A stretch of DNA of 64,000 nt from Candidatus Dormiibacter inghamiae (lineage in GTDB: Bacteria; Chloroflexota; Dormibacteria; Dormibacterales; Dormibacteraceae): NCBI GenBank assembly GCA_016464825.1, contig JAEKNQ010000035.1, positions 1 through 64,000 on the forward strand. Reading direction: 5' to 3'. The notes beneath the pieces are model-generated. The model ran no database searches, was not told the DNA's origin, and was given only the letters and a program-made list of their open reading frames with translations. The position numbers and the translations under genes were made by a program. Below are positions 34,041-41,905 of the stretch, in pieces (the first letter of the stretch is position 1; every line of letters starts with the position of its first letter).

Positions 34041-36029
34041 CTACCGGGGACGGCTGATGGTGACAGGCACGAGCTTGCTGCCGTCCCAGAAGAGGTCGGC
34101 CTGGAAAGCTCCGCTGTCCTCGGCGTGCTGAGGGTAGTCCTTGCCGACCAGGCGTTGGTCGTAGTCAAGGGTCATGGTGAAGTTGCCCACGGCGTGGATG
34201 ACGCCGGTGGCGCCATCGAAGGTGACGGTGGCGGCAGCCGCCGGATCGCCGCTCAGGTGCCACTGGACGTTCTTGGTCGGATCCTGGATGTCGTTTAGGA
34301 CGTGGAACTGCGGGCAGTCGGGGGTGAAGAAGCTGGTTGATGTGGCACAGGCGGCGAGCGCCTGGCGAACGGCATCCCTGACAGCACTGTCGGTGGCGGC
34401 AGCCGGGCGGCTGAGAGGCGGTCCCGCCGAGGAAGCTTCCAGCAACTGCACCGTTAGTGCGTCCGCGGACGCTGCGAGGACGGTTTGGTAAGCACCTCCG
34501 ACAGCGTGGTGGCTGACGGCTCCGGTCACTGGCTCGGTCGCTGCCAGGATCATCTGGAAGTGCCCCTTGGCGAGCAACCCGTGATCCGGATCGAGTGCCA
34601 CGGCGAGATCACCGCCTGGGTCTCCCACGACCTGCCAGTGCGGATCTCGAAGGCTCTCAACGCTGCTGAAATTCTGCGGGCAGCCCTGCGGTTGCAGGGA
34701 GCCGCTGGCTGCGCACCTGGTCATGGCGTCTTTGATGCTGGCTGCTGCGGAGCTCTGTCCGGCAGGCGTGAGCTTCAGAACCAGCTGGACCGGCGTTAGC
34801 TTGGGCAGCGCTTCAGTGGCGTCAAAGCGAATCTGCTGAGCTTGCAAGAGCGACGTCCCGGCGATGGCCACGCGATGCTGTCCAGGAAACACCGCCAGCC
34901 GCTGAGAGCGGTCGGCAGTCAGCTTGATCGCCTGCCGGAGATCGGAGACCAAATCGCCGGCGACCCCCCGGCCGTCGTTGGCGCGCTGCTCCAGTTGATC
35001 GAAGAGGGGTAGGAAGTCTCCCGAGCTGGTTGACCTCAATGCATATTCGATCTCAGCGGCCAGCTGCTGGTCGACCAGCTCGCCAGCGTCGCGGCAGCGC
35101 CCGGCCAGCGCCTGCAGCCGCCGCAGATCGATGTCGCAGTCGGCGATCTCAAGTCGAACATGGTCACGGCCGACCACCACCCGCTCCGCCAGCGGAGCGG
35201 GCAGGCCATGGCGGAGATCGTGAAGGCGGCGGCGGAGCCGGCTCATGGCCTCGCTCGTCGGCACTCCGGGTGCGGCTTCCTCGGCCAAGGCTTCACGGCG
35301 GATGCCATGGTCGGAAGCGTCCAGTGCCCGTACCAGGAGGTAGACCCAGAGGAAGCTCAGGAGTGGATGCTCGAGTAAATCGGTGGTGAAGTCGTTCTCG
35401 CCAAGCCGCACCGAGAAGCCACCGAGGGTGGTGATCTGGAGGCGGTCCGAGACGGCCCGAGTCGGCTGCGACTCGGGTGGCGGTGCGGCCGCCGGTAGGG
35501 GCTCAGCCACCGCAGCCGGGGGAGGAAAAGAGGAAGCTGGCGGCCAGGATTGAGAAACCCCCAGAGGCGGAGTGGGCGCCGGGGGCGGCGCAGGTCGCGA
35601 GGGGGACTCGTCCTGCTGGCCGGCTTGGGCCGGGTCGGGCTGGGCTCGCGGATCAGGCCAGACACCGATCACGAAGGCGCCCGCAGCCGCCAGTGCTTGA
35701 AGGAAGCCGAGCTGGCTGCCGAGGGCCGCGAAGAAGATGCCGAGCATGAAGACCACGCTCCAGATCAGAGCGGTCAAGACCCGGGTGTGGAGGAAGAGAA
35801 AGCCGACGATCGCGGGCGTCAGGTAGAGCACAAAGGCAGCGACGTCGCCGGTCAGGAGAGCGGCCAGGGCAATCACCAGCAGGCCCACATAGCCCACGGT
35901 CAGGCAGAGCTGACGCCAGCCCCGGGGCCTAAAGTCCTCGATAAGCTGCTCCGGGCTCACGCCCCACACTCCCTCGCCGGCCACATCAGGCGGGATAGAT
36001 GGTAGCGCGCGCCGAGTTGAACTCAGCAT
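34041..36029 (-). CDS. Membrane-anchored winged-helix (SARP/OmpR-like) regulator with C-terminal sensor-like domain
   Basis: A 662-residue protein. Residues about 41-124 contain four hydrophobic segments, followed by a long Pro/Ala-rich linker (about 128-193). Residues about 195-305 look like a winged-helix DNA-binding domain of the SARP/Trans_reg_C type (LQITTLGGFSVRLGENDFTTDLLEHP, a block of helices, then LAERVVVGRDHVRLEIADCDIDLRRLQAL). The C-terminal part (about 380-662) has a repeated QGCPQNF/PDCPQFH motif and a GDPGGDLAVALDPDHG stretch and is probably a ligand or partner domain; its fold is unknown. A transmembrane protein with an internal DNA-binding domain would signal from the membrane directly. 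Its start overlaps the stop of the upstream small gene by 7 bp. A decayed duplicate of its 3' third lies at 31400-32205. Confidence 0.7.
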   Translation of the reverse strand: MLSSTRRALPSIPPDVAGEGVWGVSPEQLIEDFRPRGWRQLCLTVGYVGLLVIALAALLTGDVAAFVLYLTPAIVGFLFLHTRVLTALIWSVVFMLGIFFAALGSQLGFLQALAAAGAFVIGVWPDPRAQPDPAQAGQQDESPSRPAPPPAPTPPLGVSQSWPPASSFPPPAAVAEPLPAAAPPPESQPTRAVSDRLQITTLGGFSVRLGENDFTTDLLEHPLLSFLWVYLLVRALDASDHGIRREALAEEAAPGVPTSEAMSRLRRRLHDLRHGLPAPLAERVVVGRDHVRLEIADCDIDLRRLQALAGRCRDAGELVDQQLAAEIEYALRSTSSGDFLPLFDQLEQRANDGRGVAGDLVSDLRQAIKLTADRSQRLAVFPGQHRVAIAGTSLLQAQQIRFDATEALPKLTPVQLVLKLTPAGQSSAAASIKDAMTRCAASGSLQPQGCPQNFSSVESLRDPHWQVVGDPGGDLAVALDPDHGLLAKGHFQMILAATEPVTGAVSHHAVGGAYQTVLAASADALTVQLLEASSAGPPLSRPAAATDSAVRDAVRQALAACATSTSFFTPDCPQFHVLNDIQDPTKNVQWHLSGDPAAAATVTFDGATGVIHAVGNFTMTLDYDQRLVGKDYPQHAEDSGAFQADLFWDGSKLVPVTISRPR

Positions 36030-36481
36030 TGTTCGACCAGCTCAGTGCTTTGTGCCCGACGTCGGGCTTCCCGCTCCAGCCAGCGTGAGACGCGATCTCC
36101 AGCGCGTAGCACCAAACGTCGTTCTACGAAGCCGGCGCCATCGGGCAGTGGCATAGTGGCAGCGGCCCAAAGGAGCTCGACCAGCATCTGCTGGGCCAGG
36201 TCATCATCGGTGATGGCGGGAGGCACGGGCCTCAGGTCAGCGAGCCGAAGCGTCAATGCTGGGGCCACGAGTTCCAGCACCAGTGCCGCTCGTTCGGCAC
36301 ACCGCTCGCGTCGATAGGCGCGCACTGCCGCCTCCAGAAGCCTGTCCTCTTGTTCCTGGCCGAGGCCGCGGTCTGCCCGCAGTGGGCAGGCGTGTCCGGC
36401 CAGCCTGGCCAGGGCTGGTGGACTCCCGAGGCTCTGTTCATAGGCCTCCCGGATACGACTGGCGAAACTCAACAGCTGCAT
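36023..36481 (-). CDS. Small hypothetical protein upstream of the membrane regulator
   Basis: A 152-residue, mostly helical, Arg/Leu-rich soluble protein (MQLLSFASRIREAYEQSLGS at the start, then EDRLLEAAVRAYRRERCAERAALVLELVAPAL). I do not recognise a family; a sigma-factor-region-like or partner protein of the regulator is conceivable but unproven. ATG at 36481 is preceded by GGAGG with 6-base spacing, which settles the start against longer frames that run through the inverted repeats upstream. It overlaps the regulator gene by 7 bp and is divergent from the mobilisation genes. Confidence 0.65.
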   Translation of the reverse strand: MQLLSFASRIREAYEQSLGSPPALARLAGHACPLRADRGLGQEQEDRLLEAAVRAYRRERCAERAALVLELVAPALTLRLADLRPVPPAITDDDLAQQMLVELLWAAATMPLPDGAGFVERRLVLRAGDRVSRWLEREARRRAQSTELVEQC

Positions 36482-36522
36482 AGACATCCTCCTTGCGGGT
36501 TGATGTCCAAAGCCTCTAAGAG

Positions 36523-36668
36523 AGGCGTCCGCGCAGCGTTCCCTGAGCGTCCGCGAGGCGTCGTGCGGGCAGACGACGTTCAACCCGCGCGAGTTGGAGA
36601 CCGTCGTCCGGCGTTCCCTGAGCGTCCTTTCTTCGCCAGACGACGCAAAAGGAACGCTGCGGACGCCC
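36523..36668. other. Inverted- and direct-repeat region, candidate oriT
   Basis: A long inverted repeat flanks this segment: GGCGTCCGCGCAGCGTTCC (36523-36541) and GGAACGCTGCGGACGCC (about 36651-36667), equal apart from two extra bases in the first arm. Inside, the 17-mer GCGTTCCCTGAGCGTCC occurs twice in direct orientation (36536-36552 and 36611-36627), and CAGACGACG occurs twice. The position, directly before the accessory and relaxase genes and between divergent transcripts, is where origins of transfer are usually found. It may also be a divergent promoter with operators. Confidence 0.5.
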
Positions 36669-36690
36669 CCTCGATGCGCAATAGGAGAGT

Positions 36691-37023
36691 GTGAGGACAG
36701 CCAAGCCAGCACTCAGCGCGCCGCTTCCAATTCGCTTTCCGGCTGCCCAGCGTCAGGCGCTCGAGGCCCACGCCGAGCGCTCCTGCGTCTCACTTGGCGC
36801 CGCGGTCCGCGGCCTGGTGGCGAGGGGGCTGGACCCGGCTCCGGCCGAGGGCGGGGCTGCCATGGCCGCGCTGGTCGCGGCCGAGCACGTGCTCTGCCTG
36901 CTCCAGCTAATCGTCCCTGATGGAGCTGCCCAATCCTCAGACCTCGCCCAGGCGGCGGCCGCGGCGGCCGAGCGCCGTCTGGCCGGCATGGTCGAGGCGA
37001 TCGCTCAGGAGGAAGGGGAGTGA
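36691..37023 (+). CDS. Relaxosome accessory-like protein (MobC/ribbon-helix-helix-like)
   Basis: A 110-residue protein. The N-terminal LPIRFPAAQRQALEAHAERSCVSLGAAVRGLVARGL has the spacing of a ribbon-helix-helix DNA-binding motif: one strand, a helix, a Ser-containing turn and a second helix. The rest is Ala-rich helix. It starts with GTG after AGGAGAG and overlaps the relaxase gene by 4 bp (GTGA). Small RHH proteins in this position help the relaxase bind and bend oriT. Homology to named MobC proteins is not strong by eye. Confidence 0.65.
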   Translation: MRTAKPALSAPLPIRFPAAQRQALEAHAERSCVSLGAAVRGLVARGLDPAPAEGGAAMAALVAAEHVLCLLQLIVPDGAAQSSDLAQAAAAAAERRLAGMVEAIAQEEGE

Positions 37024-37901
37024 GTGGCGATCGGGTGATCCTGGCCGTGAAATACACGCCGGCAGCGAGCCCAGCTCAGCTACGACGCCAGGTCGGCGGC
37101 TTCCTCCTCTACGTCCAGTACCGCGATCGTCACGGCGATACCAACGCTGCGGAATCTCCGGGCCCCGGGGTGTCCGGAATGTTGAAGTACGTCGCCCACC
37201 GCGACGCCAGCGCGGCCGCCGGTCGCCTCTTCGGTCCCCGAGGCACGGCTGGCGACGACGAGCGCCGGCAGCTGGCCAACTTTGTCGCCCGTTCCATCAA
37301 GGGCAGCCGGCCTCAGCTGGCCCCCGACGGCAAAGGCGGTACTGTCGATCGGCGCCGCGCTCTCTATCGCTTTGTCCTCTCGCCCGAGAAGGCCGAAGGG
37401 CTCGACCTTCGCCAGCTGACCAAGGCGGCCATCAGCCGTCTGGACGCTGATGCCGGCAGCAGCGGCCTGCACTGGATCGCTGCTGAACACCGCAACACCG
37501 CCCATCCCCACGTCCACATCGTGCTGGCCGGTATGCGGGAGGTCGGGCCTGGCCAGTACCGCTCACTGATCCTCAACCCGCGTCGCTTGGCCGGCATGAA
37601 AGAGACGCTGGCCTTTGAGATCCAGCGCCAGCGCGGAGCCCAGCTGCGACCCGAAGCACCGGAGCCAGTCGCCCTGCCAGTCAGGAAGCTCATCGGTGCT
37701 TGTCAGCCAAACAGGCGCGAGCAGGCACCGGCGCGTGTGCTGGGGCAGCCGACCGGCGCCATGCGTCGGCGCTTGCGTCCTCATGCCGGACGACGGTTCT
37801 CTGCCCTGATCTTGTTGCAGGCAGCTGCGCGCCGATACCGGCAGAAGCTCGAGCGCCAGGCGCGAGAAGAGCAGTGGCGGAGCCGGGAGCGCTCACGTTG
37901 A
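37020..37901 (+). CDS. Relaxase/mobilisation nuclease (HUH type)
   Basis: A 293-residue relaxase that would nick oriT and carry the strand into the recipient. The metal-binding three-histidine motif is HPHVH (His162, His164, His166) within AAEHRNTAHPHVHIVLAGM. Upstream are LKYVAHRD near residue 55 (with Tyr57 as one candidate nucleophile) and ALYRFVLSPEKAEGLD near 115, both typical of MOBP/VirD2-like proteins. The C-terminal third is Arg-rich and basic. It is short compared with bifunctional relaxases that carry a helicase or primase domain. It overlaps both neighbours (GTGA before, TGATG after), so it is tightly coupled to the coupling ATPase. Confidence 0.85.
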   Translation: MSGDRVILAVKYTPAASPAQLRRQVGGFLLYVQYRDRHGDTNAAESPGPGVSGMLKYVAHRDASAAAGRLFGPRGTAGDDERRQLANFVARSIKGSRPQLAPDGKGGTVDRRRALYRFVLSPEKAEGLDLRQLTKAAISRLDADAGSSGLHWIAAEHRNTAHPHVHIVLAGMREVGPGQYRSLILNPRRLAGMKETLAFEIQRQRGAQLRPEAPEPVALPVRKLIGACQPNRREQAPARVLGQPTGAMRRRLRPHAGRRFSALILLQAAARRYRQKLERQAREEQWRSRERSR

Positions 37902-39352
37902 TGCGCGAGCTGGCCGGCCTGGCCCTGGCCGCCACGAGCGTCCTTAGCTGGTGCGCCAGACAGTTTCTGCCGGCCTGGCTGATTGGCGGCAGCTCTTCCC
38001 CGCATAGCCATGGCACCAGCCGCTGGGCCAACGTCTGGGAGCGCCGACTGCTAGGCCGCCGCGGCCGAGTGGAGCGCATGCACGGCGACGGCCTGGTCTT
38101 GGGCTGGCTCGGCGGTCACCCCTTGCAGTCCTCGGCCGAGGACAACGTCCTGCTTTTGGGCGTTCAGCGATCGGGCAAGACGTCCACCGTCGTCGTGCCG
38201 AGCCTGCTCTCCTGGACCGGTGCCCTGGTGGCGACCTCGACCAAGGAGGAGCTGGTCGCCCTGACGGCGCATCTTCGCCAGAGGCGGGGACCGGTCTGGG
38301 TCTTTTCGCCGCTCGATCCTGACCACTCCTGGATCGCGCGCCTCGGCCTTCAGCCGGCAGGTTGGAATCCGGTTGCCGCAGCTGAGACCTGCGGCATAGC
38401 GGCCGAGCTCGCCGACCACTTCTGCGCTGCAGGCAAAGGAGGAGCTTCTGCTCACTGGTATCTGTCGGCCGCCAATCTCCTGACCGGGCTCCTCGTAGCT
38501 GAGCAGGAGCGCGGCGGAGACATGCGCTCGGTCCTCTCCCGACTCAACCGCACGGCTGTTCCCGGCTATGTCGGCCTCTCGGCTGTCGCCAGGGATGCGA
38601 CCGCCTCCGAGCTCCTCCACGCCTTTGCTCTGACGCCTAAGGAGGAAGCGGGCTCGATCGCTTCGACCGCCCGCTCCTGCCTCTCGCTCTGGATGGACGA
38701 CCGCATAGCTCGAGCCACGGCCGCCAGCTCGAGCCAGCTTGATCTCGATGAGCTGCTGGAGTCAGGCGGGAGTCTCTACCTGGTGGCGCCCGCGGAGGAT
38801 GCCGAGCGCTGCCGACCTCTTTTCTCGGCGCTGTTGCAGACGCTCCTGCGCAAGGCCACCAGCCGGGCAAGAGCTCAGGGCGGCGTGCTCAACCCTCGCC
38901 TCTTGCTGGCTCTGGACGAGGCGGCCAACTTTGCCCGGGTGCCGCGACTGGCCGGCTATGCCTCCAGCGGGCCCGGCCAGGGCATTCAGTTCCTGCTCTG
39001 CTTCCACGACCTGGCCCAGATTGAAGCCGGCTACGGGCAGGAAGAAGCTCGGACCATTTGGAACAACTGCCGCGCTCGCCTCCTCCTGCCTGGCCAGGGC
39101 GATCTGCGCACGCTGGAGCAGTTCTCCCGTGCCATCGGCGACGAGACCAGGATCTACCAATCGCAGAGTGAGGGCGAGCGTTACAGCAGGCGCTCTGAGC
39201 AGCGAACCGGACGGCCGCTGACCTCAATCGACGAACTCCGCCGGTTGCGCTCAGCTGTCCTGCTCTACGCGAACGCGCCGCCGGCCCAGCTCCAGATGCG
39301 CCGCTGGGATCAGGTCCGGGCCTGGCGCCAACAAGTGCTGAACCGCCCTTAG
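37901..39352 (+). CDS. Type IV coupling protein (VirD4/TraG-like ATPase)
   Basis: A 483-residue membrane-associated ATPase that brings the relaxase-DNA complex to the secretion channel. An N-terminal hydrophobic helix pair (about residues 5-30) is followed by Walker A GVQRSGKTST (about 87-96) and Walker B LLLALDEAANF (about 334-344), with the family's IQFLLCFHDLAQIEAGYG after it. Length is short but within the range of actinobacterial VirD4 proteins. The start ATG overlaps the relaxase stop, ruling out the longer antisense-like extension. The C-terminal all-alpha domain seems minimal. Confidence 0.88.
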   Translation: MRELAGLALAATSVLSWCARQFLPAWLIGGSSSPHSHGTSRWANVWERRLLGRRGRVERMHGDGLVLGWLGGHPLQSSAEDNVLLLGVQRSGKTSTVVVPSLLSWTGALVATSTKEELVALTAHLRQRRGPVWVFSPLDPDHSWIARLGLQPAGWNPVAAAETCGIAAELADHFCAAGKGGASAHWYLSAANLLTGLLVAEQERGGDMRSVLSRLNRTAVPGYVGLSAVARDATASELLHAFALTPKEEAGSIASTARSCLSLWMDDRIARATAASSSQLDLDELLESGGSLYLVAPAEDAERCRPLFSALLQTLLRKATSRARAQGGVLNPRLLLALDEAANFARVPRLAGYASSGPGQGIQFLLCFHDLAQIEAGYGQEEARTIWNNCRARLLLPGQGDLRTLEQFSRAIGDETRIYQSQSEGERYSRRSEQRTGRPLTSIDELRRLRSAVLLYANAPPAQLQMRRWDQVRAWRQQVLNRP

Positions 39353-39429
39353 CGCTCTTTGACCGCGGCGCCAACCGGTGTCGTGCCGCCCGTCAGCCCA
39401 GCCGCGGCGGCTGGTGAAGGAGGTTGCCC

Positions 39430-39717
39430 ATGCGCGCTCTGCTCGCCGATGTCTCTGTCACTCCTGACTTCTCTGGACTCCCACCCAACGTGCTACACGG
39501 TCTCCAGCACCTGACCAACAACGCGGCTGCGGTCCTGATGCTCATCTCCGGCCTGGGCATCGTGGTCTCGCTGATCATGCTGGTCTTGGCCAGCTGGACC
39601 AGCAACGCGCAGCTCAGCGACCGCGCCAAGGGCGGACTGGTGGTCTCCATCGGCGCCATGGCGCTGCTCTATATAGGTGTCGCCGTCGCCAACTACTCAG
39701 GACGCCTTTTCCAGTAG
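39430..39717 (+). CDS. Small two-helix membrane protein, pilin-like (VirB2/DUF6112-like)
   Basis: A 95-residue protein with two hydrophobic segments (about residues 34-58 and 70-90) and a preceding amphipathic region, the layout of VirB2/TrbC-type pilins and of DUF6112 proteins in actinobacterial conjugation modules. ATG at 39430 has GGAGG 6 bases upstream. The VirB6-like gene follows immediately after its stop. It may form the transfer channel or a short pilus. Confidence 0.7.
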   Translation: MRALLADVSVTPDFSGLPPNVLHGLQHLTNNAAAVLMLISGLGIVVSLIMLVLASWTSNAQLSDRAKGGLVVSIGAMALLYIGVAVANYSGRLFQ

Positions 39718-40707
39718 ATGGCGCCTCAGTTCCCGACAGGAACCGACTACGTGCAGGAGTTCGTCCTGGCCCTGGCCACCTGGGCCTCAGCCAGCGCCCG
39801 CGCCGGCCTGGCTTCGCTGCTCCAGTCCTTTGGCGAGAGCACCGAGCCTGACTACTTGGCCATCGTGCCCGTCTACAACCGAATGCTTGCGATCGCCCTT
39901 CTGGTCGTCGGCGCCGTGATCGCCATCGGCCTAGTCGAACACATCCTGGGCGGCCAGCTGGGGCTGAGCTGGAACCTCGTTCCCCGGGTGCTGATCGCCG
40001 TCTTCTTCGCCTTCGGCGGCCTGACCCTAGTTCAGTACCTGTCTGCTTACGCAGCGCTGCTGGCAACCGCCTGGTCGCCCGATTTGGGCCAGTACGCCCA
40101 GAGCCTGACCGACCCCGCTTCGGTCGATCACCTGAGCCGCCATGCCAGCGCCGGCACGCTGGGAGCGCTCATCTTCACAGCTCTGCTGACGATCCTGATG
40201 GCGGTCATAGTCCATCTGGAGCTCCTGGTCAGAGCGGCGCTGATGCTGACGGTGACTGCCTTCATTCCCTTGGTCTGCGTGCTGGCCATCTGGCCCAGGA
40301 TGACGGCCGCCGCTGTTCAGCTGGTCGAGTTCCTGGTCGGGCTCATGCTCTCCAAGTTCGTGGTCGCGACGGTGATCTACATCGGCTTCGGCCTGGTCAT
40401 CCCGGCGATGCACGGAGCACAGTCGGCCGAGGGCAAGGCGGGCTGGCTGAGCGCCGGTCTAGCCATCCTGCTCATCGCCACCTTCTCGCCGGCGATTCTC
40501 TTTCAGGGGCTCCGCTTTGCCCACGGCAGCGCGGGTGGCATGGTTCGGGGCTGGGGCGCCGGCGCCATCTCGATGATGACCATGGGCTCCATCGCCCGCC
40601 TCGGCAGCGGACTCGGCAGAAGCGCGGTCACACGCTTCAGGCGCGGGATCTCTAAGACACAGTCGCGCAACTCTAATGAGTCCGCTGCACCGGGTCGCAA
40701 CAGCTGA
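39718..40707 (+). CDS. VirB6/TrbL-like conjugal transfer membrane protein
   Basis: A 329-residue polytopic membrane protein with about six to seven hydrophobic segments (for example MLAIALLVVGAVIAIGLVEH, VLIAVFFAFGGLTLVQYL, FVVATVIYIGFGLVIP). The mid-protein EL-x-x-R-x-AL-x-L-TV stretch after a loop resembles TrbL/VirB6 core proteins. The start codon follows the pilin stop with no gap. In actinobacterial systems this gene is usually followed by a PrgI-like and a VirB4 gene; here those are found 19.5 kb downstream at 60238-62879. Confidence 0.8.
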   Translation: MAPQFPTGTDYVQEFVLALATWASASARAGLASLLQSFGESTEPDYLAIVPVYNRMLAIALLVVGAVIAIGLVEHILGGQLGLSWNLVPRVLIAVFFAFGGLTLVQYLSAYAALLATAWSPDLGQYAQSLTDPASVDHLSRHASAGTLGALIFTALLTILMAVIVHLELLVRAALMLTVTAFIPLVCVLAIWPRMTAAAVQLVEFLVGLMLSKFVVATVIYIGFGLVIPAMHGAQSAEGKAGWLSAGLAILLIATFSPAILFQGLRFAHGSAGGMVRGWGAGAISMMTMGSIARLGSGLGRSAVTRFRRGISKTQSRNSNESAAPGRNS

Positions 40708-40741
40708 TTCCTATTTATCTGTAACGGCGCGGAGGGGTCTA

Positions 40742-40767
40742 GGGAACCGGCGCCGCTTCCGGTTCCC
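40742..40767 (+). terminator. Strong hairpin after the VirB6-like gene
   Basis: A perfect 9-bp stem, GGGAACCGG (40742-40750) and CCGGTTCCC (40759-40767), encloses an 8-base loop 35 bp after the VirB6-like stop. Only a short CTGTATC follows, without a clear T-run, so termination may be weak or the stem may serve another role. It lies at the left edge of the 19-kb segment that separates the two halves of the conjugation genes. Confidence 0.5.
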
Positions 40768-40813
40768 CTGTATCTACGATCACTCGGCAACCTCAGTGAA
40801 AGGAGCATCGCAC

Positions 40814-41098
40814 GTGTTTCAGGACGTCAACGCCCACGCAGAGTCCGAGTCCTCCGAGAGTAGATGGACAGCCCTTTGGAATCATTCACCGCTGCAAGAG
40901 CCGCCGTTTTGGCCAGCGCCGCCCGCCTTGATGCCTTTGACGTATTCAGTACCTGAAGTAGCGTCGATGCTACGAATCAACCGAAACACGGCCTATGAAC
41001 TGGTCGCCCGTGGTGAAATCCCGTCGATCCGGCTTGGGAGACGAGTTCTGATTATCCGAGCCGCGTTCGAAAGGTGGTTGGCGGCTCCGAATCACTGA
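40814..41098 (+). CDS. Excisionase-like helix-turn-helix protein (AlpA/MerR-like HTH)
   Basis: A 94-residue protein. The C-terminal half, TYSVPEVASMLRINRNTAYELVARGEIPSIRLGRRVLI, is the winged HTH of the excisionase/helix_turn_helix_17 family, followed by RAAFERWLAA. GTG at 40814 is used, with AAAGGAG 8 bases upstream; the longer frame has no ribosome site. Such proteins bend DNA to direct integrase toward excision and normally sit beside the integrase gene; here the nearest integrase is 18 kb away at 58807. A role as a regulator of the conjugation genes is an alternative. Confidence 0.85.
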   Translation: MFQDVNAHAESESSESRWTALWNHSPLQEPPFWPAPPALMPLTYSVPEVASMLRINRNTAYELVARGEIPSIRLGRRVLIIRAAFERWLAAPNH

Positions 41099-41383
41099 CA
41101 AGGACTGCTTTGAAATCTCAAAGGGGTCGGCGCGCTGGTGGCGAGTAGGACCCTGCCATTCTTTGAGCCGCTTCTGCACCGCCTTCAGGCACGTGGTTTC
41201 CAGATTCCAGCCTAACGAGCCTAAGAACGGAAAGCCGGGAGGCGCTGGGCAATCTAGTTCGGCCACTGCAAAAGCAGCAGGCGGTCGCTGGCGCAGATAC
41301 GCCTCGTATCATCAGGATCCAGCGCCCGGGGCCTTTCCCGGGCCTGCATACTGTGGCCCCGTCGTCTGGAGGTATCGCGAGCA

Positions 41384-41899
41384 ATGGGTGAGTTCTCGGG
41401 GCGCCGCAGCGGCGAGTCGATCGAAGAGCGTCTGGCCCGCATTGAGGACGTAGAGGCGATCAAAAACCTGAAGGCCCGCTACGCCTACTTCTGCGACCGG
41501 GGGTACGACGCCGACGGGATGGCCAGCCTCTTCGTGGAGGACTCGCTCTGGACCAGCAACGCCTTTGGCACCTACCGCGGGCGAGCCGCTATCCACGAGT
41601 TCCAGTCCACGATCAGCTCTGAGATCTTGTGGGCCCTCCACTTCATGATCTGCCCGGTGGTAGAGATCAGCGAGGACGGGCAAACTGCCAGCGGGAGCTG
41701 GTACCTTATCGAGTTCGCGACCATGACCCGCTCGCCGCAGGACGACCTCAAGGACGCGGTGGTGATGAGCGCCGTCTATAACGACACCTTCGTGCGCGAG
41801 TACGGCGAGTGGCGTTTTAAGACCGTTAGCGTCGAATTCCACCAGGTGTCCGATCTGGACAAGGGCTGGGTACTCCAGAAGTTCAGAGACCAGAACTGA
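41384..41899 (+). CDS. SnoaL-like (NTF2-fold) protein
   Basis: A 171-residue single SnoaL_4-type domain protein. It shows a helix LARIEDVEAIKNLKARYAYFCDRGYD with the Tyr and Asp often used by limonene-epoxide-hydrolase-like or scytalone-dehydratase-like relatives, a FVEDSLWTS strand, GRAAIHEF and ASGSWYLIEFATM. GGAGG precedes ATG by 11 bases. It is 6 bp before the acetamidase gene and likely co-transcribed. The function is unassigned. Confidence 0.82.
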   Translation: MGEFSGRRSGESIEERLARIEDVEAIKNLKARYAYFCDRGYDADGMASLFVEDSLWTSNAFGTYRGRAAIHEFQSTISSEILWALHFMICPVVEISEDGQTASGSWYLIEFATMTRSPQDDLKDAVVMSAVYNDTFVREYGEWRFKTVSVEFHQVSDLDKGWVLQKFRDQN

Positions 41900-41905
41900 A
41901 AGAGC

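Noticed and set aside
36490-36712. N-terminal extension of the 152-residue gene up to 36712
   Set aside because: The extension reads through the inverted repeats and has no ribosome site, whereas ATG 36481 follows GGAGG.
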